Assembly: GCF_001428105.1 (NCBI RefSeq)
Contig: NZ_LMSJ01000013.1
Coordinates: 62,001-126,000, forward strand
From: Paenibacillus sp. Soil766
GTDB lineage: Bacteria > Bacillota > Bacilli > Paenibacillales > NBRC-103111
Direction of reading: 5' to 3'
DNA: 64,000 bases
A program made the translations under genes and the position numbers. Of the stretch, positions 37,071 through 45,477 are shown one piece after another. The notes below the pieces were generated by a model that ran no database searches, was not told the DNA's origin, and was given only the letters and a program-made list of their open reading frames with translations. Within the stretch, counting starts at the first letter, position 1; each line of letters starts with the position of its first letter.

Positions 37071-37586
37071 CTAACTCATAGAAGCAATATCATATCGTAT
37101 TTGGTATACCTGATTGTTAGCATACCAAAATTCCAAAGTTTCCTTCCCATCAACATACCCAATAATACTCCCACCTTGTTCCCACCTTGTGTAGTAGCTA
37201 GCACCATATAATTGCGTTACTTTGTCAATTGATTCTCCAACACCTATTCCTTTGTTAGTTTTTAGTGGTTCAACATTTAAAGTTGTAATAATAATGCGGA
37301 TAATTTCATCGTTACCCTTTTGAGTAGCAATCACCAGACCATCTTTTAATTTGTAATAGTCAAAAAGTGCATTTTCTATTCTTTCATATTCCTTACCGTA
37401 TTTACTGATAAACCAATCATTCTTCATACTTTGGTGTAGCTTTAAACCATTGATATTTTCATTACTCAAATTTGTATTATTTGTAATAAGAGTGTAGTAA
37501 TATCGTGGGGAAAAATTCGAACCCCAGAAGTAGATAGAACCCATAACGATTAGAATTAGTATTGTAATTCCAATCCTCTTCTTCAT
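37071..37586 (-). CDS. Hypothetical protein with N-terminal membrane anchor
   Basis: The 171-residue product has one transmembrane segment (about 5-22) and an external domain containing HQSMKNDWFISKYGKEYE and IGVGESIDKVTQLYGASYY, which recalls a short repeat shared with secreted peptides that monitor protein periodicity, but I cannot name the family. The start is supported by AGGGGGG eight bases before the ATG. It stands alone, facing the MocR-type gene. Confidence 0.7.
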   Translation of the reverse strand: MKKRIGITILILIVMGSIYFWGSNFSPRYYYTLITNNTNLSNENINGLKLHQSMKNDWFISKYGKEYERIENALFDYYKLKDGLVIATQKGNDEIIRIIITTLNVEPLKTNKGIGVGESIDKVTQLYGASYYTRWEQGGSIIGYVDGKETLEFWYANNQVYQIRYDIASMS

Positions 37587-37873
37587 TTGTTTACCCCCCT
37601 AAAAGAAATCTATAGTTTATTGGAACATTCAAAATATTTTACCACAATTAGGAATGAAAGAAAGTAGACCATACGAGCAGGGAGGTTTTCTGAAACCCTC
37701 AATATTTACTTGATATGAGGATTCATCAGCCGTGCCCCTACCCTCACAGAATCCACTCTATATTCGTATAAGTTTAGCTCTAGGAGCTTTCTTAGATTGA
37801 CATGAGCAAATGAGCAGGAACATAATGTAGGAACAAAATAATAATTGGATTTGGTGTTAGGAGGAGTCTCTAG

Positions 37874-38236
37874 ATGAAAGAACAAGCCAGTAATGACAAC
37901 CACATGGAGAAATCCAGCTCCAGTATTTGTGAAGTACTGCAAATTCTGAACGCCAAATGGGCCTTCCTCGTTCTTGAAGAACTGCTTAACGGACCACAGA
38001 GGTTTAATAAGCTTCAGCGGAACTTATCCATTGTCAAGACCCAATCCCTCACCGATACACTCCGACACCTGGAGAAAAACGGTCTCGTGCATCGCAAAGT
38101 CTATCCTACTGTACCCGTAAATGTTGAGTACTCGCTGACTGAAAAGGGCAATGATTTTCAAACAGCGTTGAAGGAAATGGACAAATGGGTGCAAAAGTGG
38201 GGTACAACGATGCAAGCCATGAAATCAGCCGACTAA
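37874..38236 (+). CDS. HxlR-family transcriptional regulator
   Basis: This 120-residue winged-helix protein has LQILNAKWAFLVLEELLNGPQRFNKLQ and LTDTLRHLEKNGLVHRKVYP, the recognition features of HxlR (DUF24) regulators. AGGAGGAG precedes the ATG by eight bases. One cysteine (Cys19, in SSSSICEVLQ) sits near the N-terminus, the place where the YodB/CatR/HypR subgroup carries its redox-sensing cysteine. It is followed by a terminator and an MFS exporter gene with two palindromic sites in its promoter. Confidence 0.92.
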   Translation: MKEQASNDNHMEKSSSSICEVLQILNAKWAFLVLEELLNGPQRFNKLQRNLSIVKTQSLTDTLRHLEKNGLVHRKVYPTVPVNVEYSLTEKGNDFQTALKEMDKWVQKWGTTMQAMKSAD

Positions 38237-38256
38237 TGACTTCATTGCGCAGCATA

Positions 38257-38295
38257 CAAAAAAACGCTAAGCGAGTAACTGCTTAGCGTTTTTTG
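38257..38295 (+). terminator. Terminator after the HxlR gene
   Basis: Perfect stem AAAACGCTAAGC/GCTTAGCGTTTT with loop GAGTAACT and TTTTTT tail, 20 bases past the stop. Confidence 0.92.
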
Positions 38296-38309
38296 GCATG
38301 GATATCCAC

Positions 38310-38393
38310 TTACTTAAAGTAACCAGGTCCAACTAGATGGATTATGTCCAGATACTTTGCGTTCTTACTTTAATTAAGTAACTCAATTATAAT
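38310..38393 (+). promoter_or_regulatory. MFS exporter promoter with two HxlR-type palindromes
   Basis: Two inverted repeats with TTACTT and AAGTAA arms occur: TTACTTAAAGTAA (38310-38322) and TTACTTTAATTAAGTAA (38365-38381). The second one includes the -35 box TTACTT (38365-38370), 17 bases before the -10 TATAAT (38388-38393). A repressor on this site would block RNA polymerase. The adjacent HxlR gene is the obvious candidate. Confidence 0.7.
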
Positions 38394-38463
38394 CACAATA
38401 CTCACTCCACCGGACGCGGCTATGTGTGAGGTTGGAATATAGGAGAGAAAGGAAATCATTTCT

Positions 38464-39645
38464 ATGAATCAAAAAGTCATATACATGCTAACAATAGCTG
38501 TTTTCTTCACTGCTACTTCCGAATTGGTCATTGCTGGCATTCTTAATGTGCTAGCTGATCAATTACATGTCTCCTTCGCTCTTGCCGGACAACTCATCAC
38601 TGTCTATTCGCTCGCGTTCGCTATTGGAACGCCAGTCATCGTGTCGCTGACGGCACGAATGGGGAGAAAAAAGCTACTTCTCCTAGCCATGCTTGTTTTT
38701 ATTTTTGGCAATCTTATCTCATTTGTCAGCTCTAGTTTCACACTTCTGTTCGTATCCCGAATGATACTGGGTGTGAGCTCCGGTGTCTTGCTAGTAGCAG
38801 CCTTCAGCACCGCTGCCAAAATGGTTCCGCCTGAAAGAATCGGCAGCACAATCGGCACCATCATTCTCGGGTTCAGCAGCGCCATGATTCTTGGGGTACC
38901 GATTGGCATTGCGCTGACTCATGTATTCAGTTGGCAAATGATATTCCTCTTACTTGCCGCCGGCAGCACTATCATCATGATTGGCATGGCGCTCATGCTG
39001 CCGGAAATCCAGGGAGACGCTCCTGTTTCCTTCAGTCGACAATTCACCATACTTGCGAATCCAGTTATTCTGACCGCTTTGCTTCTTGTCCTGTTCAGAG
39101 AAGCTGGTAACTCCATCCTATTCACGTATTTAACTTCATTTCTTGATACGATTCTGCATAGGAGTGCTTCCGATATTGGGTTCATCATGCTTTCATTGGG
39201 CATTGCCGGTACAATTGGCTCCCGCATTGGCGGCTCGGCTGTCGACAAATGGGGAAGTGTTCGAATTATGGTCATCAGCATGATCGTTCATGTGGTTACA
39301 CTCACCTTATTGCCTTGGGCTGTCCACGTATTTCCGCTTGCCATTGCACTTTTAGCAATGTGGATCGTAGCCATGTTCATTATGGGACCAGCTACGCAAA
39401 GCTATTTCATCGAGAAGGCTCCGCAATCGTCTAATCTCATCATAAGCCTGAACATTTCTGTGACACAGGTTGGTCTTGCGAGCGGAGCGAGCATTGGAGG
39501 CATGGCTGCGACAATGAATTCAACTATCTTGTACAATCCGTGGGTCGCGAGTGTAGCATTACTTTTAGCTTTCATTGCAGCAATTGTTTCCTTCCAGAAG
39601 AGCACAATGTCACAGGCCATATCAGTAAAAGAAGGATTAAGATAA
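38464..39645 (+). CDS. MFS exporter (AraJ/YdhP-type)
   Basis: This 393-residue membrane protein has about twelve transmembrane segments, the loop 2-3 motif ARMGRKKLLL and the antiporter motif region LGFSSAMILGVPIG in helix 5. These are typical of drug:proton antiporters of the DHA1 group. An AAAGGA site lies upstream of the ATG. Its promoter holds two HxlR-like operators, so it is probably induced by the compound or redox stress sensed by the neighbouring regulator. Confidence 0.9.
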   Translation: MNQKVIYMLTIAVFFTATSELVIAGILNVLADQLHVSFALAGQLITVYSLAFAIGTPVIVSLTARMGRKKLLLLAMLVFIFGNLISFVSSSFTLLFVSRMILGVSSGVLLVAAFSTAAKMVPPERIGSTIGTIILGFSSAMILGVPIGIALTHVFSWQMIFLLLAAGSTIIMIGMALMLPEIQGDAPVSFSRQFTILANPVILTALLLVLFREAGNSILFTYLTSFLDTILHRSASDIGFIMLSLGIAGTIGSRIGGSAVDKWGSVRIMVISMIVHVVTLTLLPWAVHVFPLAIALLAMWIVAMFIMGPATQSYFIEKAPQSSNLIISLNISVTQVGLASGASIGGMAATMNSTILYNPWVASVALLLAFIAAIVSFQKSTMSQAISVKEGLR

Positions 39646-39705
39646 GTTAAAAATTCAACTTCATCGAATAAAAAGAGCCGCCGCATGGCAAGCACTTCAC
39701 TCTCT

Positions 39706-40092
39706 CTATTTCTTTAAAAAACTATCACGATATTGACCTGGCGTCGTTCCCCCCAACTTGCGGAAATAACGAATAAAATTGGCTGGCGTATTATACTTTA
39801 GCTTTTCCGCAATCTCGAAAATTTTCATATCCGTTTCTAACAGCCATTGTTTGGCCATGTTCATTCGATACTCCGATAAGTAATCACTGAAATTAACACC
39901 TGTTTCCTTGCGGAATACTTTGGTCAAATAGTTCGGGCTGTAATTCATACGGCGTGCGCATACCTTTAGTGAAAGATCGGTATCGAAGCCGGTCTCAATC
40001 ATATGAATAATTTGACTAGAAATGCTTTGGTACTGCGCATCTATCTTGTTTTTTAAGTGAATGAGGAAGCTGGGGCGACACTGGCTCGCAAA
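39706..40092 (-). pseudogene. C-terminal fragment of a YesN-type AraC regulator
   Basis: The open frame of about 129 codons between a TGA (40093-40095) and the stop contains LKNKIDAQYQSISSQIIHMIE and the AraC double helix-turn-helix MNYSPNYLTKVFRKETG ... LKYNTPANFIRYFRKLGG. The receiver and linker domains found in full-length relatives are missing. An ATG at 40002 gives a 98-residue product but has no ribosome binding site. No companion kinase or transporter is nearby. I read it as a remnant. Confidence 0.65.
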
Positions 40093-40179
40093 TCAAATGC
40101 AAAGTCATTCGAAAAAAACGCCTTCGTTGAAATGATTCAACAGAGGCGTTTGTATTGCTTCCCATTAGCGGCTTATGAT

Positions 40180-40974
40180 TCATAGTACAAATTTCTCAAG
40201 AGCTACAGCTACACCATCATTATCATTGGATTCGGTAATGTGTTTTGCACAATTTTTTAACTCAATTATCGCGTTTCCCATAGCGATCGGAAATCCGCAC
40301 CTATGGAATAGTCCTAAATCGTTAAAGTCATCCCCGAATACCATTACATTCTCTGACTTCACTCCGATATCGCTTAACACATCTTGAACAGCATCTTCCT
40401 TTGAGGCTGATTTGTGCATGATTTGAACCAATACGCCTCCATCGGTTGCGATTACGTTCACATCGTCACCAAATTGCTCGATAACATCCCCATATGTGCT
40501 GTAACCTAGAAGCAGTATTTTGTTCGGAGATAGTGAACGAATAAACGCCTTATCAACAACCTGGGGTTTAGGATCATGTGAATGGATACCGTAATGGCCA
40601 TGTTGTGACTCGGGAACTGGAGTACACGTATACCATGCGTCATTGACCTCGTATGAAATTAACGATTGAGGTGCATGTAACTCAATGAAATTGTTAATCT
40701 GTTGGCTTATCTCTATTGGAATACTAATATGCCGCTGAGTTTGCTTAGACTTGCATGCTACTAGCGCACCATTGTAATAAACTAAGTAGTCTACAAAAGG
40801 AATATCCTTAACAAATTGATTAGCCGCTCTAGGCGGTCGTGCCGTGGCAACAATGATATGAATGCCAGATTCATAACATTTTTTCACAGCTTGATAATTC
40901 CTTGTGGATATGGATTTATCACTGCCGAGCAAGGTTCCATCCAAGTCCAATACAATTGCCTGTATGACTGACAT
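40180..40974 (-). CDS. Cof-type HAD hydrolase (sugar phosphatase family)
   Basis: This 264-residue cytosolic phosphatase has motif I VLDLDGTLLG (nucleophile Asp), motif II ATARPPRAA, a C2-type cap domain and motif IV VMVFGDDFNDLGLF. The start chosen is the ATG at 40974, six bases after GAGGGGG. Usual substrates of the subgroup are sugar phosphates or FMN-like phosphates. The gene stands alone. Confidence 0.92.
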   Translation of the reverse strand: MSVIQAIVLDLDGTLLGSDKSISTRNYQAVKKCYESGIHIIVATARPPRAANQFVKDIPFVDYLVYYNGALVACKSKQTQRHISIPIEISQQINNFIELHAPQSLISYEVNDAWYTCTPVPESQHGHYGIHSHDPKPQVVDKAFIRSLSPNKILLLGYSTYGDVIEQFGDDVNVIATDGGVLVQIMHKSASKEDAVQDVLSDIGVKSENVMVFGDDFNDLGLFHRCGFPIAMGNAIIELKNCAKHITESNDNDGVAVALEKFVL

Positions 40975-41113
40975 GTGCATCCCCCTCAAGTAAAGGTTAA
41001 GTATTAGTTTTCCAATTATAACGCAAGACAAGCGATTTCTATAGATTCTGTTTCGGCTCATTCCGCTTCCTGAAAATTCGATGATTTGACTTAGCAAGAA
41101 GGGTCAAAATAAT

Positions 41114-41168
41114 CTCTTACTTGTCATGCTAAAACTCATTACTTGTCATGCTAAAATGCATTACTTTT
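41114..41168. repeat. 22-bp direct repeat, two and a half copies
   Basis: The unit ATTACTTGTCATGCTAAAAT occurs twice with one or two changes, followed by a partial third ATTACTTTTCA, with a 22-bp period. It lies about 90 bases before the secreted peptide gene. Two helical turns per unit would suit a dimeric DNA-binding protein. Confidence 0.7.
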
Positions 41169-41258
41169 CACACGTCTGAAGTAACTGGTTGGCAACTAAC
41201 CCCGATGATAAAATTAGATTCGAATCAACCACTTTAACTTGAAAAGGAGGTAAATCCA

Positions 41259-41441
41259 TTGAAGTTTCTTCGCGGCCATAAATTTATCGCAATTCTTGCC
41301 ATCGTGTTTACTCTCAGCACAGTATCAGCAGGGGCAGCAAGTGCAATGCCTAGAGAACCTCAGACTTCATCGCAATACTATCAGTGCTCGAGCTTTGGTG
41401 AGTGTTTGGAATTCGCTTGGTGGGGTTATTTTCTAAGGTAA
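41259..41441 (+). CDS. Small secreted peptide precursor with two cysteines
   Basis: The 60-codon gene starts with TTG, eight bases after the perfect binding site AAAGGAGG, and is followed 18 bases later by a strong terminator, so it is a complete single-gene unit. Residues 1-29 form a classical Sec signal peptide (basic KFLRGHK, hydrophobic core, cleavage near GAASA). The mature part of about 31 residues has Cys at positions 14 and 20 of the mature peptide (QCSSFGECLEF) and an aromatic tail WWGYFLR. A disulfide-closed loop is likely. No maturation, immunity or transport gene is adjacent. It could be a bacteriocin, a signalling peptide or a surface peptide; I do not recognise a family. Confidence 0.72.
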   Translation: MKFLRGHKFIAILAIVFTLSTVSAGAASAMPREPQTSSQYYQCSSFGECLEFAWWGYFLR

Positions 41442-41458
41442 GCGCAATGTAGTAGAAC

Positions 41459-41486
41459 AAAGGGCTGCACAGGGCAGCCCTTTTTG
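41459..41486 (+). terminator. Terminator of the secreted peptide gene
   Basis: Stem AAAGGGCTGC/GCAGCCCTTT with a five-base loop followed by TTTTTG. Confidence 0.9.
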
Positions 41487-41579
41487 ATATTGAACTCTCG
41501 TTCTTACGTTCTTCAGCAATAACCGATTCACTTGTTTACTTTTAACCATTCAGAAAATGTTAAAAAAGCATCATGTTCG

Positions 41580-42026
41580 TTAGCGTAACAGGTATTGCTT
41601 GATGATTGGCAAATCTGGTGGACTGATTTCAGATGGAATTTCCTTTGATTCAAAGAAGTGTAACTCCATCACTTCTTCTCCATCCTTTTCTAAAGTGCCG
41701 AAATAGTCATTACATATATAAGCGGTCACAACATTATACACTTCGTCACCATGAGGATATTTGTAATAAAACTCGTTACCTGAAAACACTTCAAACAATA
41801 TTAATGAGTTTGCGATTAAACCTGTTTCCTCAAATAGTTCTCTTTTAGCTACATCTGGGAGGCTCTCTCCTGGTTCTAATGAGCCGCCAGGTAACCCCCA
41901 CAGACCATTGTCGGTTCTACGTTGTAATAATAAACGATTCTTATCATCGGTTAATAACACACATGCACCAGCCATGATTATGGGGTTTGTGCCGATAAGC
42001 CGTCTTAATTCCATAATATAACCCAA
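41580..42026 (-). CDS. NUDIX hydrolase
   Basis: This 148-residue cytosolic pyrophosphatase contains the Nudix box GGSLEPGESLPDVAKRELFEETGL in full between residues of about 58 and 81. The TTG at 42026 is chosen because AGAGGAG precedes it and the resulting N-terminus GYIMELRRLIGTNPIIMAGA matches a common Nudix subfamily. The longer open frame runs into the next gene. The substrate is unknown. Confidence 0.9.
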   Translation of the reverse strand: MGYIMELRRLIGTNPIIMAGACVLLTDDKNRLLLQRRTDNGLWGLPGGSLEPGESLPDVAKRELFEETGLIANSLILFEVFSGNEFYYKYPHGDEVYNVVTAYICNDYFGTLEKDGEEVMELHFFESKEIPSEISPPDLPIIKQYLLR

Positions 42027-42123
42027 GATGATTGCTCCTCTGAACGTGATATAATTAAAACTCCATATTTTCCGTAAAGTTGCATTAATTTTCTTTATTA
42101 GCTGAATTTCGTGAATAGAAAAT

Positions 42124-42474
42124 TCACTCTCTCCTAAAATCGAATTTCTCATTTGGCAAACTTAAAACATGACCATTAATTTTAACAGTTTCATCGTCAA
42201 TCCATACGATATCTGCATTCTCTTCTCTATAATTCCAATAAATATTCTTTTTCTTCGAGTTTTTGTTGGAAACAAGTTCTGCTCTTACAGCATAGCCAGT
42301 CGTTGCTCCTCCACTTGAAACATACGCATTAATTGTATATTTGCCGTATGGGGAGTTTGATTGCTCAATTAATTCTCCTGTCGGGAGCCGATTCATGTCA
42401 AAGAAAGCCCAGTAAATCCCATAACAAATTAAACCAATGAACAGCAATCCAATTGAAAGCAAAAATTTAAGCAC
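42124..42474 (-). CDS. DUF5412-like membrane-anchored protein with a probable N-terminal frameshift
   Basis: The readable frame of 116 residues from a GTG has a transmembrane segment (about 4-24) and the DUF5412 pattern YWAFFDMNRLPTGELIEQS, INAYVSSGGATTGYAVRAE and KKNIYWNYREENADIVWID. No ribosome binding site precedes the GTG. An ATG at 42530 behind GGAGGA opens MEQSNDDQTIIYEIKRKK and would join this frame if the run of eight A residues at 42476-42483 were nine. The gene may be frameshifted, or rescued by slippage on the A-run. Function is unknown. Confidence 0.7.
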   Translation of the reverse strand: MLKFLLSIGLLFIGLICYGIYWAFFDMNRLPTGELIEQSNSPYGKYTINAYVSSGGATTGYAVRAELVSNKNSKKKNIYWNYREENADIVWIDDETVKINGHVLSLPNEKFDFRRE

Positions 42475-42695
42475 ATTTTTTTTCTTTTAATTTCATAAAT
42501 AATGGTCTGGTCATCGTTCGATTGCTCCATATTCCTCCACTTGTGGCTCCTCATACTTAACCAAAGTCCCCATATTTTCAGCTTCAAACTTTTTCAAAAC
42601 TTCTATAATAAATTAGACGAAGTGAATTAGTGAAAAGTTTCCATAATTTAATTTTTGCTACTTAGACTATTCTACCCTACTACTCGGTAATTGAG

Positions 42696-42728
42696 AAAAA
42701 AGCTATCGATTCTGCCGATAGCCTTTTT
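42696..42728. terminator. Bidirectional hairpin terminator
   Basis: Stem AAAAAGCTATCG/CGATAGCCTTTTT-type with a short loop lies in the gap of about 400 bases between the GrpB and DUF5412 genes. I see nothing else in the gap. Confidence 0.82.
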
Positions 42729-42925
42729 CAGGTCGTGTAACATTAACTGATAAATCCCCTTGCTTTTAAGTCTTTTTTGTTTAGTAATATTCCAGTGGAT
42801 ATACTCCCTGATTTAAATAAACATTCCGAGTCGAACAGCAGTGAGATTAGTTGATTTATTAATTGAAATAACGTCTTATTTTCATTGTTTACATTTTATT
42901 CCATATTATTAAGCTGAACTACATC

Positions 42926-43432
42926 TCATTTCCAACCCGCACGTTGTAGTATCTTTTTTACAAAATCGCCTTTGGCATTCGAGTATGCGAAACGGTCATT
43001 CTGATATAGACGTGCTAGTTCCAACTTTAAATCACCATATTGTTTGGCATCCTCTGGATGAACTCTTAAATAGTCTCGAAACAGGATATGACGCTTATAC
43101 TCGGTATTATCCATGGTGCAGACGTATAGGTGATGCCAGATTACATTGCTGGGTGGAATAAAAGCCTCTCGTCCAGTAACTCCTAAGTCCCCCTCATGAA
43201 CGTAGCCAAGGCTGGCTAGCCCTTGAATAGCCTTCAGAACATCGGAATGTGTAGACACAACCACGTCGATATCAACAATCGGCTTCGCTGCCAAGCCTGG
43301 CACGGATGTACTGCCAACATGTTCTATTGTGACTACGAAATCGCTTAAAACAGGAATTACAAAAGCTCGTAACTGCTGAAACAATTGAACCCAACTAGGA
43401 TCATAATCACGTATTATTAGACTGGCACCCAT
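42926..43432 (-). CDS. GrpB-family (UPF0157) nucleotidyltransferase-like protein
   Basis: This 168-residue protein has IEHVGSTSVPGLAAKPIVDI, the signature of the GrpB/UPF0157 nucleotidyltransferase fold, and later HLYVCTMDNTEYKRHILFRDYLR. AGGAGGAG lies six bases before the ATG. The biochemical role of the family is not established; in some proteins the domain is fused to dephospho-CoA kinase. Confidence 0.92.
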   Translation of the reverse strand: MGASLIIRDYDPSWVQLFQQLRAFVIPVLSDFVVTIEHVGSTSVPGLAAKPIVDIDVVVSTHSDVLKAIQGLASLGYVHEGDLGVTGREAFIPPSNVIWHHLYVCTMDNTEYKRHILFRDYLRVHPEDAKQYGDLKLELARLYQNDRFAYSNAKGDFVKKILQRAGWK

Positions 43433-43520
43433 CTAACTCCTCCTGATCATGAATAGACGAGCTTGTGTGAGGAAATCAAATCATACCGAGGGAGCGGAAT
43501 GAGCAATATAACATAAATTA

Positions 43521-43949
43521 TTAAAACTTACGTTTTTGATAGGGGATACCATCGCCATCTTCACAATAAGATTTGAGACTATAAAGGAAAATAGCCCAGT
43601 TGTAGTTACAGGAGCGATAAAATGGCGTTACTTCTTTCCAGTTCATATGACGCAAAGTAATATAAGACTTCCCGTTCTTCTCTTGAATATCAAAGGAAAT
43701 AATCGTTCCAATCCATTCTGGATCTGAATCTATACACTGCCAAACGACTTTTTTATTAGTGATCAATTCCTCTATTCTCATCTTAGTTATATCATTGCTG
43801 CCGAATCGAAATTCATTAATAAAGCCAATCTGATTATTTATAATGAGTTCATTGGTCCATATTTCCGACAGTCCCTCAGTGGTGGTTAAAGTTTCATACA
43901 CCTTCGACGCTGGAACATGTACGGTTTGCAAGTGCTCGATATTTGCCAT
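43521..43949 (-). CDS. SRPBCC (AHSA1-like) ligand-binding protein
   Basis: This 142-residue single-domain protein begins NIEHLQTVHVPASKVYETLTT and contains GLSEIWTNELIINNQIG and ISFDIQEKNGKSYITLRHMNWKEVTPFYR, the helix-grip fold pattern of AHSA1/START-like proteins. No partner gene is linked. The roughly 300-base gap upstream shows no gene. Confidence 0.87.
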   Translation of the reverse strand: MANIEHLQTVHVPASKVYETLTTTEGLSEIWTNELIINNQIGFINEFRFGSNDITKMRIEELITNKKVVWQCIDSDPEWIGTIISFDIQEKNGKSYITLRHMNWKEVTPFYRSCNYNWAIFLYSLKSYCEDGDGIPYQKRKF

Positions 43950-44243
43950 GTCTTACTCCTTTCTAACTGCAATAATTTTTATGTTTGATCTTTATGATAA
44001 GCCCCCGACCCTATAAATGGAAACCAATACGTTAGCTTGTTAGAAAAACTTTCCCACTTCTCGGTTTAGCAGACTCTACAACACTAACAGCGTCTCTTAC
44101 ATTTAACAAATCGCAAAAAAGAATCTGTCTCCATGCATTTTAATTTTTTGTCATTTAATAATTTTATCAAACAACTGAATGTCTCTTGCCAAGAGCCACA
44201 GGCATTGACTAACAATATATTATTTGGTCATTATGTATCATAA

Positions 44244-44360
44244 TTAACTCTCCTTCGGTAGCATATTACAATCACTCACCCGAGCATTAACCAATTGAAA
44301 GCGTCCATCAGCAAATACATATTTGCCATTGGAATAGAAGACAATTAGCGGTGGATAGTC
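44244..44360 (-). pseudogene. Short C-terminal gene remnant, weakly ParB-like
   Basis: A 38-residue open tail reads PPLIVFYSNGKYVFADGRF and then QLVNARVSDCNMLPKES before TAA. The phrase PP-I-V-F-x-x-GKYV-x-ADG recalls the ParB/Srx-like nuclease core. It is closed upstream by TAG (44361-44363) and lacks a start codon, so only a remnant is left. Confidence 0.3.
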
Positions 44361-44450
44361 CTAATCACCATATGCCCTCTTCATTACTCAACGACATGGA
44401 AAAACATATCATTCTCTTTAGAAAGATACGAGGGAGCTCCTTCTTCAAAA

Positions 44451-45092
44451 TCAGGTTACATTTAGGATAATGTCCTTTAGTTCAATCAGAGTCTTGATTC
44501 GATAGCTGGCCTGTGAGAAGTCATGTGTTTTTGTGAAGTCGTTATGGATAATAGCACAATCGATACCAGCCGCCACGGCTGAGTTCAACCCTCTGTTTGA
44601 ATCCTCTACAACCAGGGTCTTTTCTTTGGTAGCTCCGAAGCGCTGTAGGCCGGCCAAGTATGGTTCTGGGTGCGGCTTGGTGCGCTCGTAGTCTTCGCGA
44701 ACAAGGACGAATTCCATGAATTGTTTAATCTGGCGCTTTTCATGAATAAGGTGAAAATCCGCACGTTTTGCAGTCGTCACGATGGCCATGCGGACGTACT
44801 TTGACAGTTCGGCTAGAGTTTCAACTACGCCTTCAATCTCTATGGATTCTGTTCTTAGATATTCCTGATAATAGATGTTGCGAACCTCACGCTGCTTGCT
44901 GATGGTCTGCTCATCAATACCTGCCGCCTTGGCTTGTGACCAAGTGCCCAATGTCCGGGTCATGTCGCGGAGGTATTGATCTTTATCCAAGGTAAATCCA
45001 ATGTCAGCCAGGGCACGTTCTCCCGCTTTGTAATACCAGAATTCAGTATCAACCAGAACACCATCATGATCGAAGAGTATGTACTTTTTCAT
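44451..45092 (-). CDS. HAD hydrolase, beta-phosphoglucomutase-like subfamily
   Basis: This 213-residue protein has motif I LFDHDGVLVDTE, a small helical C1 cap, the motif II Thr in IVTTAKRADF, Lys in TKPHPEPYL and motif IV VVEDSNRGLNSAVAAG. The Asp-His-Asp start (DHD rather than DFD) is a minor variation. The ATG at 45092 follows AGGGAGA; the longer open frame upstream is not supported. Likely a phosphatase on a small phosphorylated sugar or nucleotide. Confidence 0.9.
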   Translation of the reverse strand: MKKYILFDHDGVLVDTEFWYYKAGERALADIGFTLDKDQYLRDMTRTLGTWSQAKAAGIDEQTISKQREVRNIYYQEYLRTESIEIEGVVETLAELSKYVRMAIVTTAKRADFHLIHEKRQIKQFMEFVLVREDYERTKPHPEPYLAGLQRFGATKEKTLVVEDSNRGLNSAVAAGIDCAIIHNDFTKTHDFSQASYRIKTLIELKDIILNVT

Positions 45093-45299
45093 TGTTTGGT
45101 TCTCCCTAGTCAGCAGTTTTTTAGCTCTTACTTTCATACGTGAAATAGATGTAATAAGTTGCCATTTCATTGGTGGCGTTATTAAACAAAACTGCCTGTT
45201 AAACTGAGAAAAAGAAGTTGAATCACTAGCCAGATGCCGTCTTAATACACCCGTCGGGAATGGAATCAAGTTCTTGTCATTGGCTCGTGACAAGGACTT

Positions 45300-45351
45300 G
45301 ATCCCATAAAATAAAAAAGCTACGATTTACGCGGCGATTAATGAGATAATA
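45300..45351 (-). repeat. Degenerate copy of the 3' end and terminator of the gene at 47981
   Basis: About 50 bases match 47956-48004 (GATCCCATAAAA, A/T-rich run, TACGATTTACGCGGCG then ATTAATGAGATAAT). In frame it still reads NIISLIAA followed by TAA. The stem bases have diverged, so the terminator is weakened. The rest of the gap 45093-45477 holds no gene that I can see. Confidence 0.6.
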
Positions 45352-45477
45352 TTCTTGTAACCCGACACCGGCTATCTGAATTTCATCTCTCATTCCCATT
45401 GCGCGCGCAGTGGCATTATCGTGTGCCGGCAGCCTTCATGGTTTGCAACAAGAATGAAAAATAGACCTGCAAAGGGT

